Both the position numbers and the translations under genes were made by a program. Shown one piece after another: positions 29,736 through 38,292 of a stretch of DNA of 64,000 bases. The stretch covers positions 81,950 through 145,949 of the forward strand of contig CABXDI010000001.1 in the NCBI GenBank assembly GCA_902510815.1, written 5' to 3'. A model generated the notes under the pieces. The model saw only the letters and a program-made list of their open reading frames with translations, did not search any database and had not been told where the DNA came from. Position 1 is the stretch's first letter. The number at the start of each line of letters is the position of its first letter. Origin of the DNA: an uncultured Verrucomicrobiota bacterium (lineage in GTDB: Bacteria > Verrucomicrobiota > Verrucomicrobiia > Verrucomicrobiales > DEV007).

Positions 29736-30968
29736 CTATTTTACTATTTTAGCTTTGGCTAAATAATCAGGATCAATATCCACACCGATTCCATGACCGT
29801 TAGGTGCAGTCATCGACCCTTTGCTGACTGTGATCTTATCACCTGATGATTCCCATGGAAAACTCTTCGTCAATCCTTTGTACTCCTGAAATGGACCAGG
29901 GTTAGGACAGCATGCTGCAAAAATTCCCATGTAAATAAACCCAAGACCCCCACCCGAAATGTGTGGTGTGCAATCATAGCCTTTCGCAGCAGCCATTCGA
30001 GCTACACGCAATGATCGAATGAGTCCACCATAATAAAATATATCAGGCTGAAAGATTCGAACGCCACTATTTTTAACCATCCAATTAAAACGCCACTGAC
30101 TACTCTCTTGTTCGCCCCAGGCAACAGGAATGTCTAAGGCCTCGGCAACTTTTTTTGTTTCTTCTAGGTAATCGAACGGGACAGGTTCTTCGTAGAATGC
30201 AAAATTATTTGCTTCTAATATCTTACCAACTTGAATGGCTTTTTTCACTGAAATGTAAGAACTATTAGCGTCAGCATAAAGAGTACACCTATCACCTAAA
30301 GATTCTGCAACCATGGGAATTAATTTCTCAGTCCTTTCAGGGACAACATCAGCCACCTTCATTCTTCCTCCAATTTTAATTTTTAATGCTTTCGCTCCGA
30401 TACTGTCTACCGAATTAATAATACGCCTGAGGGATTCCTGAGATTCTCTAGAGCGATGATTATTCGCTATGTAGAGGTCAATGGTCTTGCGCAAACTTCC
30501 ACCCAAAAGATCCGCTACTGAACACTTGGCAACTTTTCCAAGAAGGTCAAGAATTGCAAATTCAGCGGCTGCGAGTTGAACCCAAAATAATTGCCCCTGC
30601 ATCTTATAATTGCTTCCATTAAGAAAAACGCCATCCACTAATCGATCAAGATCTCGTGCGTCTTTACCGCGCATATAAGGAGCGATAACCTTGGTAAAAA
30701 CTTGCTGGCTTAGCTCGGTCTTCTTTGGATGTCCAACCGACCACCCTTCAGCACTATCTTTCGAGCGGGCTCGGATAAACCATTCGGAATCCCTTTCATA
30801 CAATTCAAGCGAATCGATAATAATCGGGTCAGGGAGGCGCTCACGGCTAATAAATGGTACAAAACTCCCTATGGGATCTAAGTCCTTGGTGCCTGACCGA
30901 GCAATTCCGCCCATCATTACTACTGCAGCGGGGATACTTTTGGAGAAAATAAAACTCCTTCGTTTCAT
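29736..30968 (-). CDS. enolase-superfamily enzyme (mandelate racemase/muconate lactonizing type)
   Basis: 410 aa. The N-terminal stretch (MKRRSFIFSKSIPAAVVMMGGIARSG) looks like an export signal, unusual for this normally cytoplasmic family. The barrel shows the KxK base motif in KALKIKIGGRM, metal ligands YADANSSYI (Asp), FYEEPVPFDYLEE (Glu) and AWGEQESSQW (Glu), plus a C-terminal His in DCTPHISGGGLG. This ordering (K-x-K, D, E, E, H) is that of the MR/MLE branch, which abstracts a proton alpha to a carboxylate. Likely substrates are sugar acids or dipeptides; sequence alone does not decide. Confidence 0.82.
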   Translation of the reverse strand: MKRRSFIFSKSIPAAVVMMGGIARSGTKDLDPIGSFVPFISRERLPDPIIIDSLELYERDSEWFIRARSKDSAEGWSVGHPKKTELSQQVFTKVIAPYMRGKDARDLDRLVDGVFLNGSNYKMQGQLFWVQLAAAEFAILDLLGKVAKCSVADLLGGSLRKTIDLYIANNHRSRESQESLRRIINSVDSIGAKALKIKIGGRMKVADVVPERTEKLIPMVAESLGDRCTLYADANSSYISVKKAIQVGKILEANNFAFYEEPVPFDYLEETKKVAEALDIPVAWGEQESSQWRFNWMVKNSGVRIFQPDIFYYGGLIRSLRVARMAAAKGYDCTPHISGGGLGFIYMGIFAACCPNPGPFQEYKGLTKSFPWESSGDKITVSKGSMTAPNGHGIGVDIDPDYLAKAKIVK

Positions 30969-31097
30969 ATAGTTTCATATTTAAACGATAGGATAACAGA
31001 ATGACACTATATTTGTGAAAAACGATTAACAGAATCACACAATGAATAAGATTAATTGATGCTTTTACTATTTTTTACGGGTGTATATAAAATCTTA

Positions 31098-31113
31098 TTA
31101 GACTTATGTCTAA
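31098..31113. promoter_or_regulatory. 16-base dyad upstream of recombinase
   Basis: TTAGAC-TTAT-GTCTAA is a perfect inverted repeat ending just before the promoter-like elements of the recombinase gene. A second short dyad, ACATTTTAATGT (31120-31131), lies 6 bases further. They could be operator or recombinase-binding sites; this is inference from symmetry and position. Confidence 0.4.
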
Positions 31114-31130
31114 GTTGGTACATTTTAATG

Positions 31131-31139
31131 TGCTATACA
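31131..31139 (+). promoter_or_regulatory. extended -10 promoter element for recombinase gene
   Basis: TGC followed by TATACA forms an extended -10 (TGnTATAxx) 50 bases before the ATG at 31190. A TTGGTA lies only 13 bases upstream, too close for a good -35, consistent with reliance on the TG extension. Confidence 0.35.
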
Positions 31140-31189
31140 AAATATAAAGTAAATAAATACTGATCTGCCGAAACTAAAAGTTGATTCAT

Positions 31190-32107
31190 ATGAAAAATCT
31201 ACGGCATGCCGGATATGTTAGAAGATCATTAGATGAAAATGATACTACTGATTCACAAACTTCAGATATCAAAGAATATTGCAGAAATGAATCGATCAAA
31301 GCTGATTTCTACATTGATGAAGATTTAAGCAACAAAAATGCAGAGAAATTTCATAAACTTCAAGAAGATGTTCTTAGTGGAAAGATTGGGACAATCATAG
31401 TGTCCCAGCTTGATCGCATTAGCCCAAAAGCCTCCGAGGGCTTGAAGATCATTGATGATTGGCTAGAAAAGAAAATAACCATAATATCAGTTAATGAAAA
31501 TCTTCGGTTTGAGGGAAAAAAAGGGGAACTGGCCAGAAAGATACTTAAAGCATTTACAAAATGGAACCAGTCATCTCGAAGAGAGCGAGCCATTAAAAGT
31601 ATAAAAATAGCCAAAGAAAAAAATCCGGAAAAGTTCAAAGGGCGAAAGACTGGAGCTTATGCAGTAGACGGTGATAAAATTCTCGAACTCAGATCCAAAA
31701 ATACGTCTTTTGTAAAAATCGCACAAACCCTAATGATAGGGAAAACGACAGTGCAAAATCACATCGAAAGAAAAGCGGCACTTGATGTTGAATCTGCATT
31801 ATCGCTAATGGTAAAGCAAAACAACCTAGCTGGAGATTTTAAATTAAATTTTGATTTTAAAAATGGACTCAACGGCACATTCGAAGCTAACGGAGTAAAT
31901 GAAATAAAAATACCAAAATTTGCATTATCCATTCTTATGAAAGCTTCGAAGAAATGGTATGCGCTTCATTTTGATAAAGACAAAGAGCATTACAAGAAGC
32001 TGATGACCAAAATTGCTTTTCTATGGTATGATCATGATTCATTTGAAGACTTGAATAAAGTTATTCCGATTGACCTGATTAGGGAAGCCGAAGCAAAAGT
32101 CACTTAA
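31190..32107 (+). CDS. serine recombinase (resolvase-like) with an unrecognised C-terminal domain
   Basis: 305 aa from the ATG at 31190 (a TTG at 31181 is also open). The resolvase domain (about 1-135) has GYVRRSLDENDTTDSQ, placing the nucleophile at Ser13 and an Arg at 11, and IGTIIVSQLDRISPKASEG. In that segment the usual D-R-x-x-R becomes D-R-I-S-P-K, so the second catalytic Arg is absent or shifted to Lys. A helix-turn-helix (about 150-190: FVKIAQTLMIGKTTVQNHI) follows. The last 110 residues, from about LDVESALSLMV, match no recombinase part I know. The usual zinc-ribbon of large serine recombinases is absent. No inverted repeats or cargo boundaries are visible around it. Confidence 0.75.
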   Translation: MKNLRHAGYVRRSLDENDTTDSQTSDIKEYCRNESIKADFYIDEDLSNKNAEKFHKLQEDVLSGKIGTIIVSQLDRISPKASEGLKIIDDWLEKKITIISVNENLRFEGKKGELARKILKAFTKWNQSSRRERAIKSIKIAKEKNPEKFKGRKTGAYAVDGDKILELRSKNTSFVKIAQTLMIGKTTVQNHIERKAALDVESALSLMVKQNNLAGDFKLNFDFKNGLNGTFEANGVNEIKIPKFALSILMKASKKWYALHFDKDKEHYKKLMTKIAFLWYDHDSFEDLNKVIPIDLIREAEAKVT

Positions 32108-32129
32108 TTCCTGTAAACTCTTTGAGCGG

Positions 32130-32159
32130 TTGCTTTTAGCCACAATTGAAGAATATTAA
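32130..32159 (+). promoter_or_regulatory. candidate promoter for small RNA
   Basis: TTGCTT (32130-32135) and TATTAA (32154-32159) are spaced by 18 bases, each a 4/6 match to the -35/-10 consensus. The expected start near 32165 is exactly where the first hairpin of the RNA candidate begins. Confidence 0.35.
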
Positions 32160-32164
32160 ATGTA

Positions 32165-32260
32165 GCAGGGGCCTAACCTTCAGTTCACGCTGTCGGTTCC
32201 CTGTAAATGATGAAAATCATTTTGGGTCGTTTGTCTATGGTCAGATAAACGGCCCTTTTT
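32165..32260 (+). ncRNA. candidate three-hairpin small RNA ending in an intrinsic terminator
   Basis: About 96 bases between the recombinase and a convergent gene. Hairpin 1 (32166-32203): CAGGG pairs with CCCTG, continued by inner pairs and an inner CAG/CTG. Hairpin 2 (32206-32221): AATGAT-GAAA-ATCATT, a perfect stem with a GNRA tetraloop, which fixes the plus strand as the sense. Hairpin 3 (32224-32255): a 13-bp stem with two wobble pairs and the loop ATGGTC, followed by TTTTT. A promoter-like pair lies just upstream. It could be a standalone small RNA or the structured 3' UTR of the recombinase mRNA. I recognise no known RNA family. Confidence 0.5.
32224..32260 (+). terminator. intrinsic terminator
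   Basis: GGGTCGTTTGTCT pairs with AGATAAACGGCCC (two G-U wobbles) around a 6-base loop, followed by five T. It terminates plus-strand transcription from the recombinase side. Confidence 0.85.
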
Positions 32261-32290
32261 ATTATCTTTAATGGCCTAATACCGATTCAT

Positions 32291-32755
32291 TTATTTCTTA
32301 GGTTTTCCGACAGCAATCCACATTAAATATGATAAAGATCCAAGGAAAATACATCCTAAAGTAAAGTACCGTAAAAACACCGTTAAGAAATAATCTGGAT
32401 CTTCATAATGTGAAAAAATCGTCAGAATTCCAAAGGGTATTGTTATACCAAATGCACAGCATGCGAATTGAACATAAATCTCATTACCGCCTAAACCAAA
32501 ATTTTCTTCAGTCTCTTCACCTTCCTCCTCAATAAAACTTTTCACTGTAATAAGCTCACCCATTAATCTACTAAAAAGAAATCCAACGACAGGAAAAATC
32601 CACCATTCATCAATAATCTGAAAGCCCTTCCAATCATCTTTCAAAAGATAACTCATAACGAGAAGCAAAACCAGTGACACGAGAACTCCTAAAAATCCCA
32701 TTAAAGACGCACACCCCTTATTACCTACCTCGGCCAATTGATTATCCTTCTTCAC
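32291..32755 (-). CDS. four-helix membrane protein, unknown
   Basis: 154 aa from a GTG at 32755 (MKKDNQLAEV). Hydrophobic helices lie around residues 16-37, 48-68, 93-113 and 126-148, with an acidic loop (EEEGEETEENFGLGG) between the second and third. I recognise no family. The gene faces the recombinase and is separated from it by the small RNA terminator. AT-rich like the other small genes of this stretch. Confidence 0.55.
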   Translation of the reverse strand: MKKDNQLAEVGNKGCASLMGFLGVLVSLVLLLVMSYLLKDDWKGFQIIDEWWIFPVVGFLFSRLMGELITVKSFIEEEGEETEENFGLGGNEIYVQFACCAFGITIPFGILTIFSHYEDPDYFLTVFLRYFTLGCIFLGSLSYLMWIAVGKPKK

Positions 32756-32942
32756 ATATTTTTATACTAACAGAACAATTATTACTCATCAAGTCTTTCC
32801 CAATGATGAAATTACGTCGATAAAGTTATACATCATAATCTCACATTAAATTTTCTTCTTTTATTAGGTCTTCGTAATTACACAATTCCACATATGATGT
32901 ATTGACCTCAGTATGTAGAGTTGTAACAATGTGAAAAGACCC

Positions 32943-33272
32943 ATGAATGAATTTCAATACCAGACAAAACTTGCTGAACTCATAGAGCCACTAAGTCCAG
33001 AGGAAACATCACAATTCAACACTCAATACGGCAACTCTAAAAAAGACCCCATCATTGCATTAGTCATTAGCCTGACATTCGGTTTTTTTGGTGTCGACAG
33101 ATTTTACTTAGGCGACATCATTCTTGGCATTATAAAGTTAATTACCCTGGGAGGTTTAATAATATGGTCCATAGTTGACCTCTTTATTATTATGGGTAAA
33201 ACAAGATCACAAAATTTGGATGTCGCCCAAAAGATAATTGATTCATTAGTTGATAGTCGTATCCAAACTTAG
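32943..33272 (+). CDS. TM2-domain protein
   Basis: 109 aa from the ATG at 32943; a GTG at 32931 adds four residues. The second half is a TM2 domain: two helices joined by a short loop with the hallmark 'G.FG.DRFYLG....G..K..T.G' (GFFGVDRFYLGDIILGIIK, then LITLGGLIIWSIVDLF). TM2 proteins are small inner-membrane proteins of unknown biochemical role. The N-terminal 45 residues are charged and soluble. No conserved operon partner is visible. Confidence 0.8.
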   Translation: MNEFQYQTKLAELIEPLSPEETSQFNTQYGNSKKDPIIALVISLTFGFFGVDRFYLGDIILGIIKLITLGGLIIWSIVDLFIIMGKTRSQNLDVAQKIIDSLVDSRIQT

Positions 33273-33327
33273 CAAAACTTTAACTTAAAGTTGTATTCCA
33301 TTCAAAGTAATTGGTAAAATTGGAGTG

Positions 33328-34023
33328 ATGATTAAAGCATCTCTATCAATAATCTTGGCCTGCACTGTTTCGTGCTCGAGCTATAAATCACAACCCTCGG
33401 AAAACAAAACTTCTGATCACTCAGCGTTAATTCGAGTGAATAATGAACAAGATTTGTATGAAGCATTCGATCAAATTACAGACACCAAAGTTATTGAATT
33501 AAAGAATAGAATCTACAACCTAGATAAACCTCTAATTCTTAACAACCTTAGTCACATCACTATTAACGGAAACGGTGCGGTTCTTGTTCTAGATTCTCTA
33601 GTCAACGATGTCGTCGAAATGAACAGGTGTCATAACGTTACTATAGACAATATAAAAGCACTGCATAAAGAAGCTGATGGACCTGTCGGATGTACCGGTA
33701 ATGTGATCCTAATTAGTGATGGTTCTAATATTACTATTATTAATTCAGAGTTAAATGGTTGTGGAGTTGTAGGAGTATCCGCTTACAAAAGTATAAATCT
33801 AAAAATCATTGGTAACTACATTCACAAAAATACGCATTACCCAATAATTTATGATGGGCCTTCAGCAACCATAAAAGATAACGTTTTTGAAAATAATGGT
33901 AATCAAAATAAGATAGCTTACATGGCCGGATCGCCTTGGCCCCCTCTACAGTTTTATAACAAGAACGTAACTACGAGCGAATTAATTATAGAAGGGAACA
34001 CCTTTGGAGGATCCCAAAATTAA
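33328..34023 (+). CDS. lipoprotein with right-handed parallel beta-helix
   Basis: 231 aa from the ATG at 33328. The N-terminus (MIKASLSIILACTVSCSSYK) has a lipoprotein-type signal with candidate Cys after ILA or TVS. The body shows short repeating strands typical of the beta-helix fold (HITINGNGAVLVLD, HNVTIDNIKALHKE, SNITIINSELNGCG, INLKIIGNYIHKN, ATIKDNVFENNG), as in pectate-lyase-like and periplasmic copper-binding-like proteins. Such folds bind or cleave polysaccharides. No catalytic triad can be assigned, and the protein is shorter than most lyases. Confidence 0.7.
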   Translation: MIKASLSIILACTVSCSSYKSQPSENKTSDHSALIRVNNEQDLYEAFDQITDTKVIELKNRIYNLDKPLILNNLSHITINGNGAVLVLDSLVNDVVEMNRCHNVTIDNIKALHKEADGPVGCTGNVILISDGSNITIINSELNGCGVVGVSAYKSINLKIIGNYIHKNTHYPIIYDGPSATIKDNVFENNGNQNKIAYMAGSPWPPLQFYNKNVTTSELIIEGNTFGGSQN

Positions 34024-34136
34024 ATTATATTGGTTTAACGGAGCGACTTATATCTATGATGCCAGTGACTTACATTGGAATTTCACACGAAAGATATGAC
34101 AATAAATCCAATGATTAGATCCTTTCTTTCTTAACC

Positions 34137-34580
34137 ATGAATAAGATAACAAGTGTTTTTGATCATTCAGATTATTGGTTTCTTGATAGCTTCAAATTAG
34201 AAGGAGATCACATCACTGTTGTTTTAAAAGAGGGCATTATATCAAAAAATAGTGAAAATGTAAAAATCACTGGTTCTGAAAAAATTGAAGACTGCTATCC
34301 AATAGAGGTTACTGAAAATAGTAAGAAGGTTAATATTAAATTTATCAAAGTATTAGCCCACCAAGTAGTAGATGAATCTTTTGCGATTCCTGAAGAGGGT
34401 AAAGCAGATGGAAAAGTTTTATGCCTTCATCATGAGTCAGCCTATCTAAAATATTTAATAGATAACTCTTTAGTTTCACAGCTCATAGATGACCCAATTC
34501 TACATTACTCTTTAAGCCTAACTGATGACGTTATTGACATCATCACAACACAACACCCTGAGGTAAATATATTGAGTTAA
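34137..34580 (+). CDS. hypothetical cytoplasmic protein
   Basis: 147 aa, no signal peptide or membrane segment. It has a beta-rich N-terminal half (DSFKLEGDHITVVLKEGI, NVKITGSEKIEDCYPIEV) and a helical end. I recognise no family. It sits between the beta-helix lipoprotein and the EEP-type enzyme, 44 bases upstream of the latter, and could share its transcript. Its AT-rich codon use matches the surrounding accessory stretch. Confidence 0.5.
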   Translation: MNKITSVFDHSDYWFLDSFKLEGDHITVVLKEGIISKNSENVKITGSEKIEDCYPIEVTENSKKVNIKFIKVLAHQVVDESFAIPEEGKADGKVLCLHHESAYLKYLIDNSLVSQLIDDPILHYSLSLTDDVIDIITTQHPEVNILS

Positions 34581-34624
34581 ATAAGAATTCTTGTTTTAGC
34601 CTATAGTTATATAATAATCAAAGC

Positions 34625-35494
34625 ATGAAATGGCTAATCATGATTAGGGTATTCTTTTTTTTTCTGACTGTGATTAGCTCTTTTGGGCAGGTTTTTAGTA
34701 ATGATCAATTAGCCACAGATTTATTGGAGCTTCGACCGACCAAGGACAAGTTAATTTTAGAGAGCAACAAAAAAGCGCTCCGATTAAGGGTTTTGTGTTA
34801 CAATATTCATCATGCTAAAGGAGTGGATGGAAAACTTGATATACCTCGTATTGCACGGGTTATTTTATCCATTAAACCTGACCTAGTTGCTTTGCAGGAA
34901 GTGGATCAAAACACTACAAGGTCTGGTAAAGTTAATCAAGGATCTGAGTTGTCTCGTTTAACAAAAATGCAGAGTGTTTTTGGTGCAAATATTAAATTTC
35001 AAGGTGGTCATTATGGAAACGTCATCCTCTCACGTTTCCCTATCGTACAAAAAAATAATTTTCACTTACCTAATTTTAATTCGGGCGAACAGCGCGGACT
35101 CCTTGAATCGCTCATTAAGTTTCCAAACGAACAAAGCGTCTATTTCCTGGCAACACATTTGGACCACCGCCGTCTAGATAAGGAGCGACTTGATTCGGCA
35201 AAATTCATTAATCAGATGAATAGTGTTTCCAATTCCAATAATAGACCTGCTATTTTAGCAGGAGATTTTAATGATGTTCCTGATAGCCCCACATTAAAAG
35301 AGTTCGGTAAATTATGGATACGAACTAATGCTGAAGCAGCTCCGACTGTGCCAGTCATGAAACCCACTCGTCAGATTGATTACATTATGGTACGACCAAA
35401 AGAACGTTGGAAGGTAATCAAATCTAGAGTTTTAGATGAAAGCATTGCTTCAGATCATCGGGCTATTCTTGCTGTTATAGAATTAATTAATTAG
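34625..35494 (+). CDS. secreted endonuclease/exonuclease/phosphatase (EEP) family protein
   Basis: 289 aa with a signal peptide (MKWLIMIRVFFFFLTVISSFG). EEP motifs in order: LRVLCYNIHHAKGVDG (Asn metal site), PDLVALQEVDQNT (Glu), YFLATHLDHRR (His), AGDFNDVPDSPTL (Asp-x-Asn) and SDHRAI at the end (Asp-His). All catalytic residues of the DNase I-like fold are present. PVC EEP enzymes of this size are mostly annotated as phosphodiesterases acting on lipids, sugars or nucleic acids outside the cytoplasm. The specific substrate is open. Confidence 0.87.
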   Translation: MKWLIMIRVFFFFLTVISSFGQVFSNDQLATDLLELRPTKDKLILESNKKALRLRVLCYNIHHAKGVDGKLDIPRIARVILSIKPDLVALQEVDQNTTRSGKVNQGSELSRLTKMQSVFGANIKFQGGHYGNVILSRFPIVQKNNFHLPNFNSGEQRGLLESLIKFPNEQSVYFLATHLDHRRLDKERLDSAKFINQMNSVSNSNNRPAILAGDFNDVPDSPTLKEFGKLWIRTNAEAAPTVPVMKPTRQIDYIMVRPKERWKVIKSRVLDESIASDHRAILAVIELIN

Positions 35495-35622
35495 CTTCAA
35501 AATTATCAAAAAGAAGTAGAATAACTATCTGAGATCTTTATTAACTTTAATTGCTTTTCAAATCCTTAAAAATTGAAACCAATAAGCAAACACCTTATCA
35601 TTAAAGGAACCCAATAAAAGAA

Positions 35623-37125
35623 ATGATGAAACGCGGATTAATTTACCTCGCCTTTTTGCTCCCACTCCTGCCCCATGCTCTTGTCAGCCAGGTGCACTAT
35701 TTCGAAAACGGGCGCCCATGGAATCAAAAGGCGGGCTCGGGACCAGACGCCAAAGTGAACGGTTGGTTCTATAATCTCGGAATCACCGGAATGCGGGCCG
35801 AGCTCATCGCAAAGGAACCAAATTTCCTGCTCATTCAGCATGTCTTCGACGGAAGCCCCGCAGCGGGCAAGGTCAAGGTGGGTGACCTCGTAGTGGGAGC
35901 TAACAGTCGTGCGTTCGAGACGCCCCATCGCAATGGGTACGGTATGAAGGTTTTCGGTCCGGACGGGCCCCTACTCGACTTCGCAATGGCCCTGGAAGAA
36001 AGCCAGAGCAAGGACCGAAATGGCCGGTTGGATCTGGATCTAAAGCGAGAAGACAAGACCATCAAACTCACCCTGAATGTCGGCACTCAGTACGGAACCT
36101 ACAGTCCGAAATACCCGGCCGAATGCGCAAAGAGCACACGAATTCTGAAGGGTCTCCTCAGCTATCTCGAAAAGACCCAGCGTAAAGATGGCTCCTGGGG
36201 AAGCCCCCCACATGACACCTTTGCTCCTCTCGCTTTGCTGGCTAGCGGCGATCCGAAGCACATCGAGCTCGTCAGGAAAAACGCCAAGTTTCATGCCAGC
36301 ACCACCAAGGTCAAAGATAGGAGCTGGCTCATCAATTGGCGCTACATGGCAGCCGCCATCGTAATGAGTGAGTTCTACCTTGCCACTGCTGAGAAGTGGG
36401 TGTTGCCAGAACTCCAAGAGATCTACGATTTCCTGATTTCAAGCCAGTATGTGAACATGGCCCAGATCGACGAGAAGTCACGTAAGACCCACCCCGGGGC
36501 CGTCCCTAAAGACAACATGGGTGCCCATGGTGGTTGGGGACACAACCCAGGCTTCGAGGGTTATGGTCCAATCAGCATGCTAACTGGACAAGGCGCGCTG
36601 GCCTTTGCCATGATGAAGCACTGCGGCATCAAGGTGGATCGTAAGCGTCACGACAAGGCCTACGATTTCTTAGTCCGAGCCTCTGGCCGTAACGGCTACG
36701 TCTGGTATGCAGACCAAGCAGCCGGGCAGAATAACTGGGCCGACATGGGACGAACCGGCGCGGCTGGCATCGCCAATGCCATGAGCCCATACAACGACGA
36801 AAAGTATCTCGAGCGGGCCCTAGCCCACGCCAAGGTAATCGGCCGGCATCCGGAGAGCTTTCCCGACACCCACGGATCTCCGGTGATGGGCATGGCATAT
36901 GCTGCCACCGCTGCGCACCTTGATCCTGCGAGCTTCCGGCGCTTGATGGACAAAAACAAGTGGTGGTTCATCCTCTCCCAATGTGCGGACGGAACTTTCT
37001 ATTACCAACCCAACCGTGACAACGCGGGCTACGGCGCGGACTCCCGCCTTTCAGCCTCAGCTGTCACGGCTTTCATCCTGTCACTTGACAAAAAAAGTCT
37101 AATCCTCTCCGGGAAGAAGCTTTGA
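35623..37125 (+). CDS. GC-rich DUF6288-like secreted protein (PDZ-like + alpha/alpha-toroid)
   Basis: 500 aa with a signal peptide (MMKRGLIYLAFLLPLLPHALVS). Residues about 30-150 have the PDZ-like pattern of DUF6288 (WFYNLGITGMRAELI, QHVFDGSPAAGKVKVGD). From about 170 the protein is an alpha/alpha-toroid like prenyltransferase/squalene-cyclase folds (LLSYLEKTQRKDGSWGSPP, MGAHGGWGHNPGFEGYGP, AAGIANAMSPYNDEKYLERA). The gene is much richer in G+C than its surroundings: one 60-base line inside counts 41 G+C (68%), against 20 (33%) in a line from the next gene. Codon use also differs, suggesting recent transfer. Many antisense open frames here are an effect of the high GC. Confidence 0.75.
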   Translation: MMKRGLIYLAFLLPLLPHALVSQVHYFENGRPWNQKAGSGPDAKVNGWFYNLGITGMRAELIAKEPNFLLIQHVFDGSPAAGKVKVGDLVVGANSRAFETPHRNGYGMKVFGPDGPLLDFAMALEESQSKDRNGRLDLDLKREDKTIKLTLNVGTQYGTYSPKYPAECAKSTRILKGLLSYLEKTQRKDGSWGSPPHDTFAPLALLASGDPKHIELVRKNAKFHASTTKVKDRSWLINWRYMAAAIVMSEFYLATAEKWVLPELQEIYDFLISSQYVNMAQIDEKSRKTHPGAVPKDNMGAHGGWGHNPGFEGYGPISMLTGQGALAFAMMKHCGIKVDRKRHDKAYDFLVRASGRNGYVWYADQAAGQNNWADMGRTGAAGIANAMSPYNDEKYLERALAHAKVIGRHPESFPDTHGSPVMGMAYAATAAHLDPASFRRLMDKNKWWFILSQCADGTFYYQPNRDNAGYGADSRLSASAVTAFILSLDKKSLILSGKKL

Positions 37126-37305
37126 CAACGGTAGAGTCATTAGCAAAGGGACTGGTCTACCATACAATAAAAAAAGCTCACAAACTTTCTTTATGTCGGG
37201 GCTACAGCTAACGATATTCCCACTTCTCTGTTCATAAACTGCCACCAGTATTTAAGTTAGAAAAAACTGCCGGTTGATTATTAACAGTAGTTCGTAAATT
37301 GAGAC

Positions 37306-38208
37306 ATGAAAAATTCGACTCTAATTACATTACTGTTTTTTGTGCTAACTAACTTAAAAGCCTTTTCTCAAGGTGAGTGGATTGAAGAAACGATTGATCC
37401 TGAAACTGGTCTAAGAACAGGTAAAATTGAAATTAATGGAGTTATAGCCACTATTAATTCGGGGGTAGATCTTTCCGGAATTAACCTCGGGGGAGCTGAT
37501 CTTGAGGGGGCTAATCTCGAAAGAGCAATCCTTATAACAACAAACTTGAAAGAGGCTAATCTTAAAGGTGCAAATTTGACTTATTCCAGATTAAATTCAG
37601 CAAATTTCAGCAATGCCAATCTGAGTGAATCAAATTTATCAGGCTCAATCTTGCAGGGATCAGACTTTAGTTCTGCAAACCTTTATAAAGCGAATATTAG
37701 TTCAACAAACATGAGTAATTCTAATTTTAAAGATTCTAATTTAGAAAATGCATATCTCTATAGTGTAAGCATACAGCGCACCAATTTTTCAGGAAGCAAT
37801 ATTAATGGATCTTCAATCTACCCTTCATACAACAGCAGCAACGAAAGCGTACAAGCTATTCAAAATCTTGATCTCAAAATTCAGCTAGAACAATTAAAAG
37901 CAATGAATGCTATATCTGATAAAATTGAAATTCTTAACACCAGAATTAATGAACTTGCAGCTAAGGTTGAAGAAAAAGATGAAAAAATTGCTATTCTTGA
38001 AAAACGCCCAACTCTTGAAGAGGTCCAAGAAGGGCGCGCTGGATCGATAGTATTAGCAGTTGAGCCAGATCGCGATAATATTACTTTAGGACTAACAATA
38101 GAACAAAGTGATAATCTCGTTGAATGGACTAAGCTAAATGGAGAGATGACACGCACTATCCCAATTCCAGATGGCAAAAAATTCTACCGCTTTGCTTTGG
38201 ATAAGTAA
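37306..38208 (+). CDS. secreted pentapeptide-repeat protein with coiled-coil tail
   Basis: 300 aa, signal peptide at 1-22. Residues about 52-180 are pentapeptide repeats of the A(D/N)LxX type (GADLEGANLERAILITTNLK, EANLKGANLTYSRLNSANFS), giving a right-handed quadrilateral beta-helix. A heptad-rich coiled coil follows (IEILNTRINELAAKVEEKDE) and the protein ends in a small beta domain (LVEWTKLNGEMTRTIPIPDG KKFYRF) resembling the C-terminal strand pairs seen in many verrucomicrobial secreted proteins. Likely a surface or periplasmic structural/binding protein. No enzyme motif is visible. Confidence 0.8.
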   Translation: MKNSTLITLLFFVLTNLKAFSQGEWIEETIDPETGLRTGKIEINGVIATINSGVDLSGINLGGADLEGANLERAILITTNLKEANLKGANLTYSRLNSANFSNANLSESNLSGSILQGSDFSSANLYKANISSTNMSNSNFKDSNLENAYLYSVSIQRTNFSGSNINGSSIYPSYNSSNESVQAIQNLDLKIQLEQLKAMNAISDKIEILNTRINELAAKVEEKDEKIAILEKRPTLEEVQEGRAGSIVLAVEPDRDNITLGLTIEQSDNLVEWTKLNGEMTRTIPIPDGKKFYRFALDK

Positions 38209-38292
38209 CTTACACGGAAAACGTAATGGCAGAGGATTTTTACTTAATAATAATTGATTGATCCTTTAAACTAAAATCAATATACTAAAACA

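Noticed and set aside
35638..37008. Six long minus-strand open frames opposite the GC-rich gene
   Set aside because: They are shadow frames caused by high G+C; they lack coherent protein features and the plus-strand gene explains the region.
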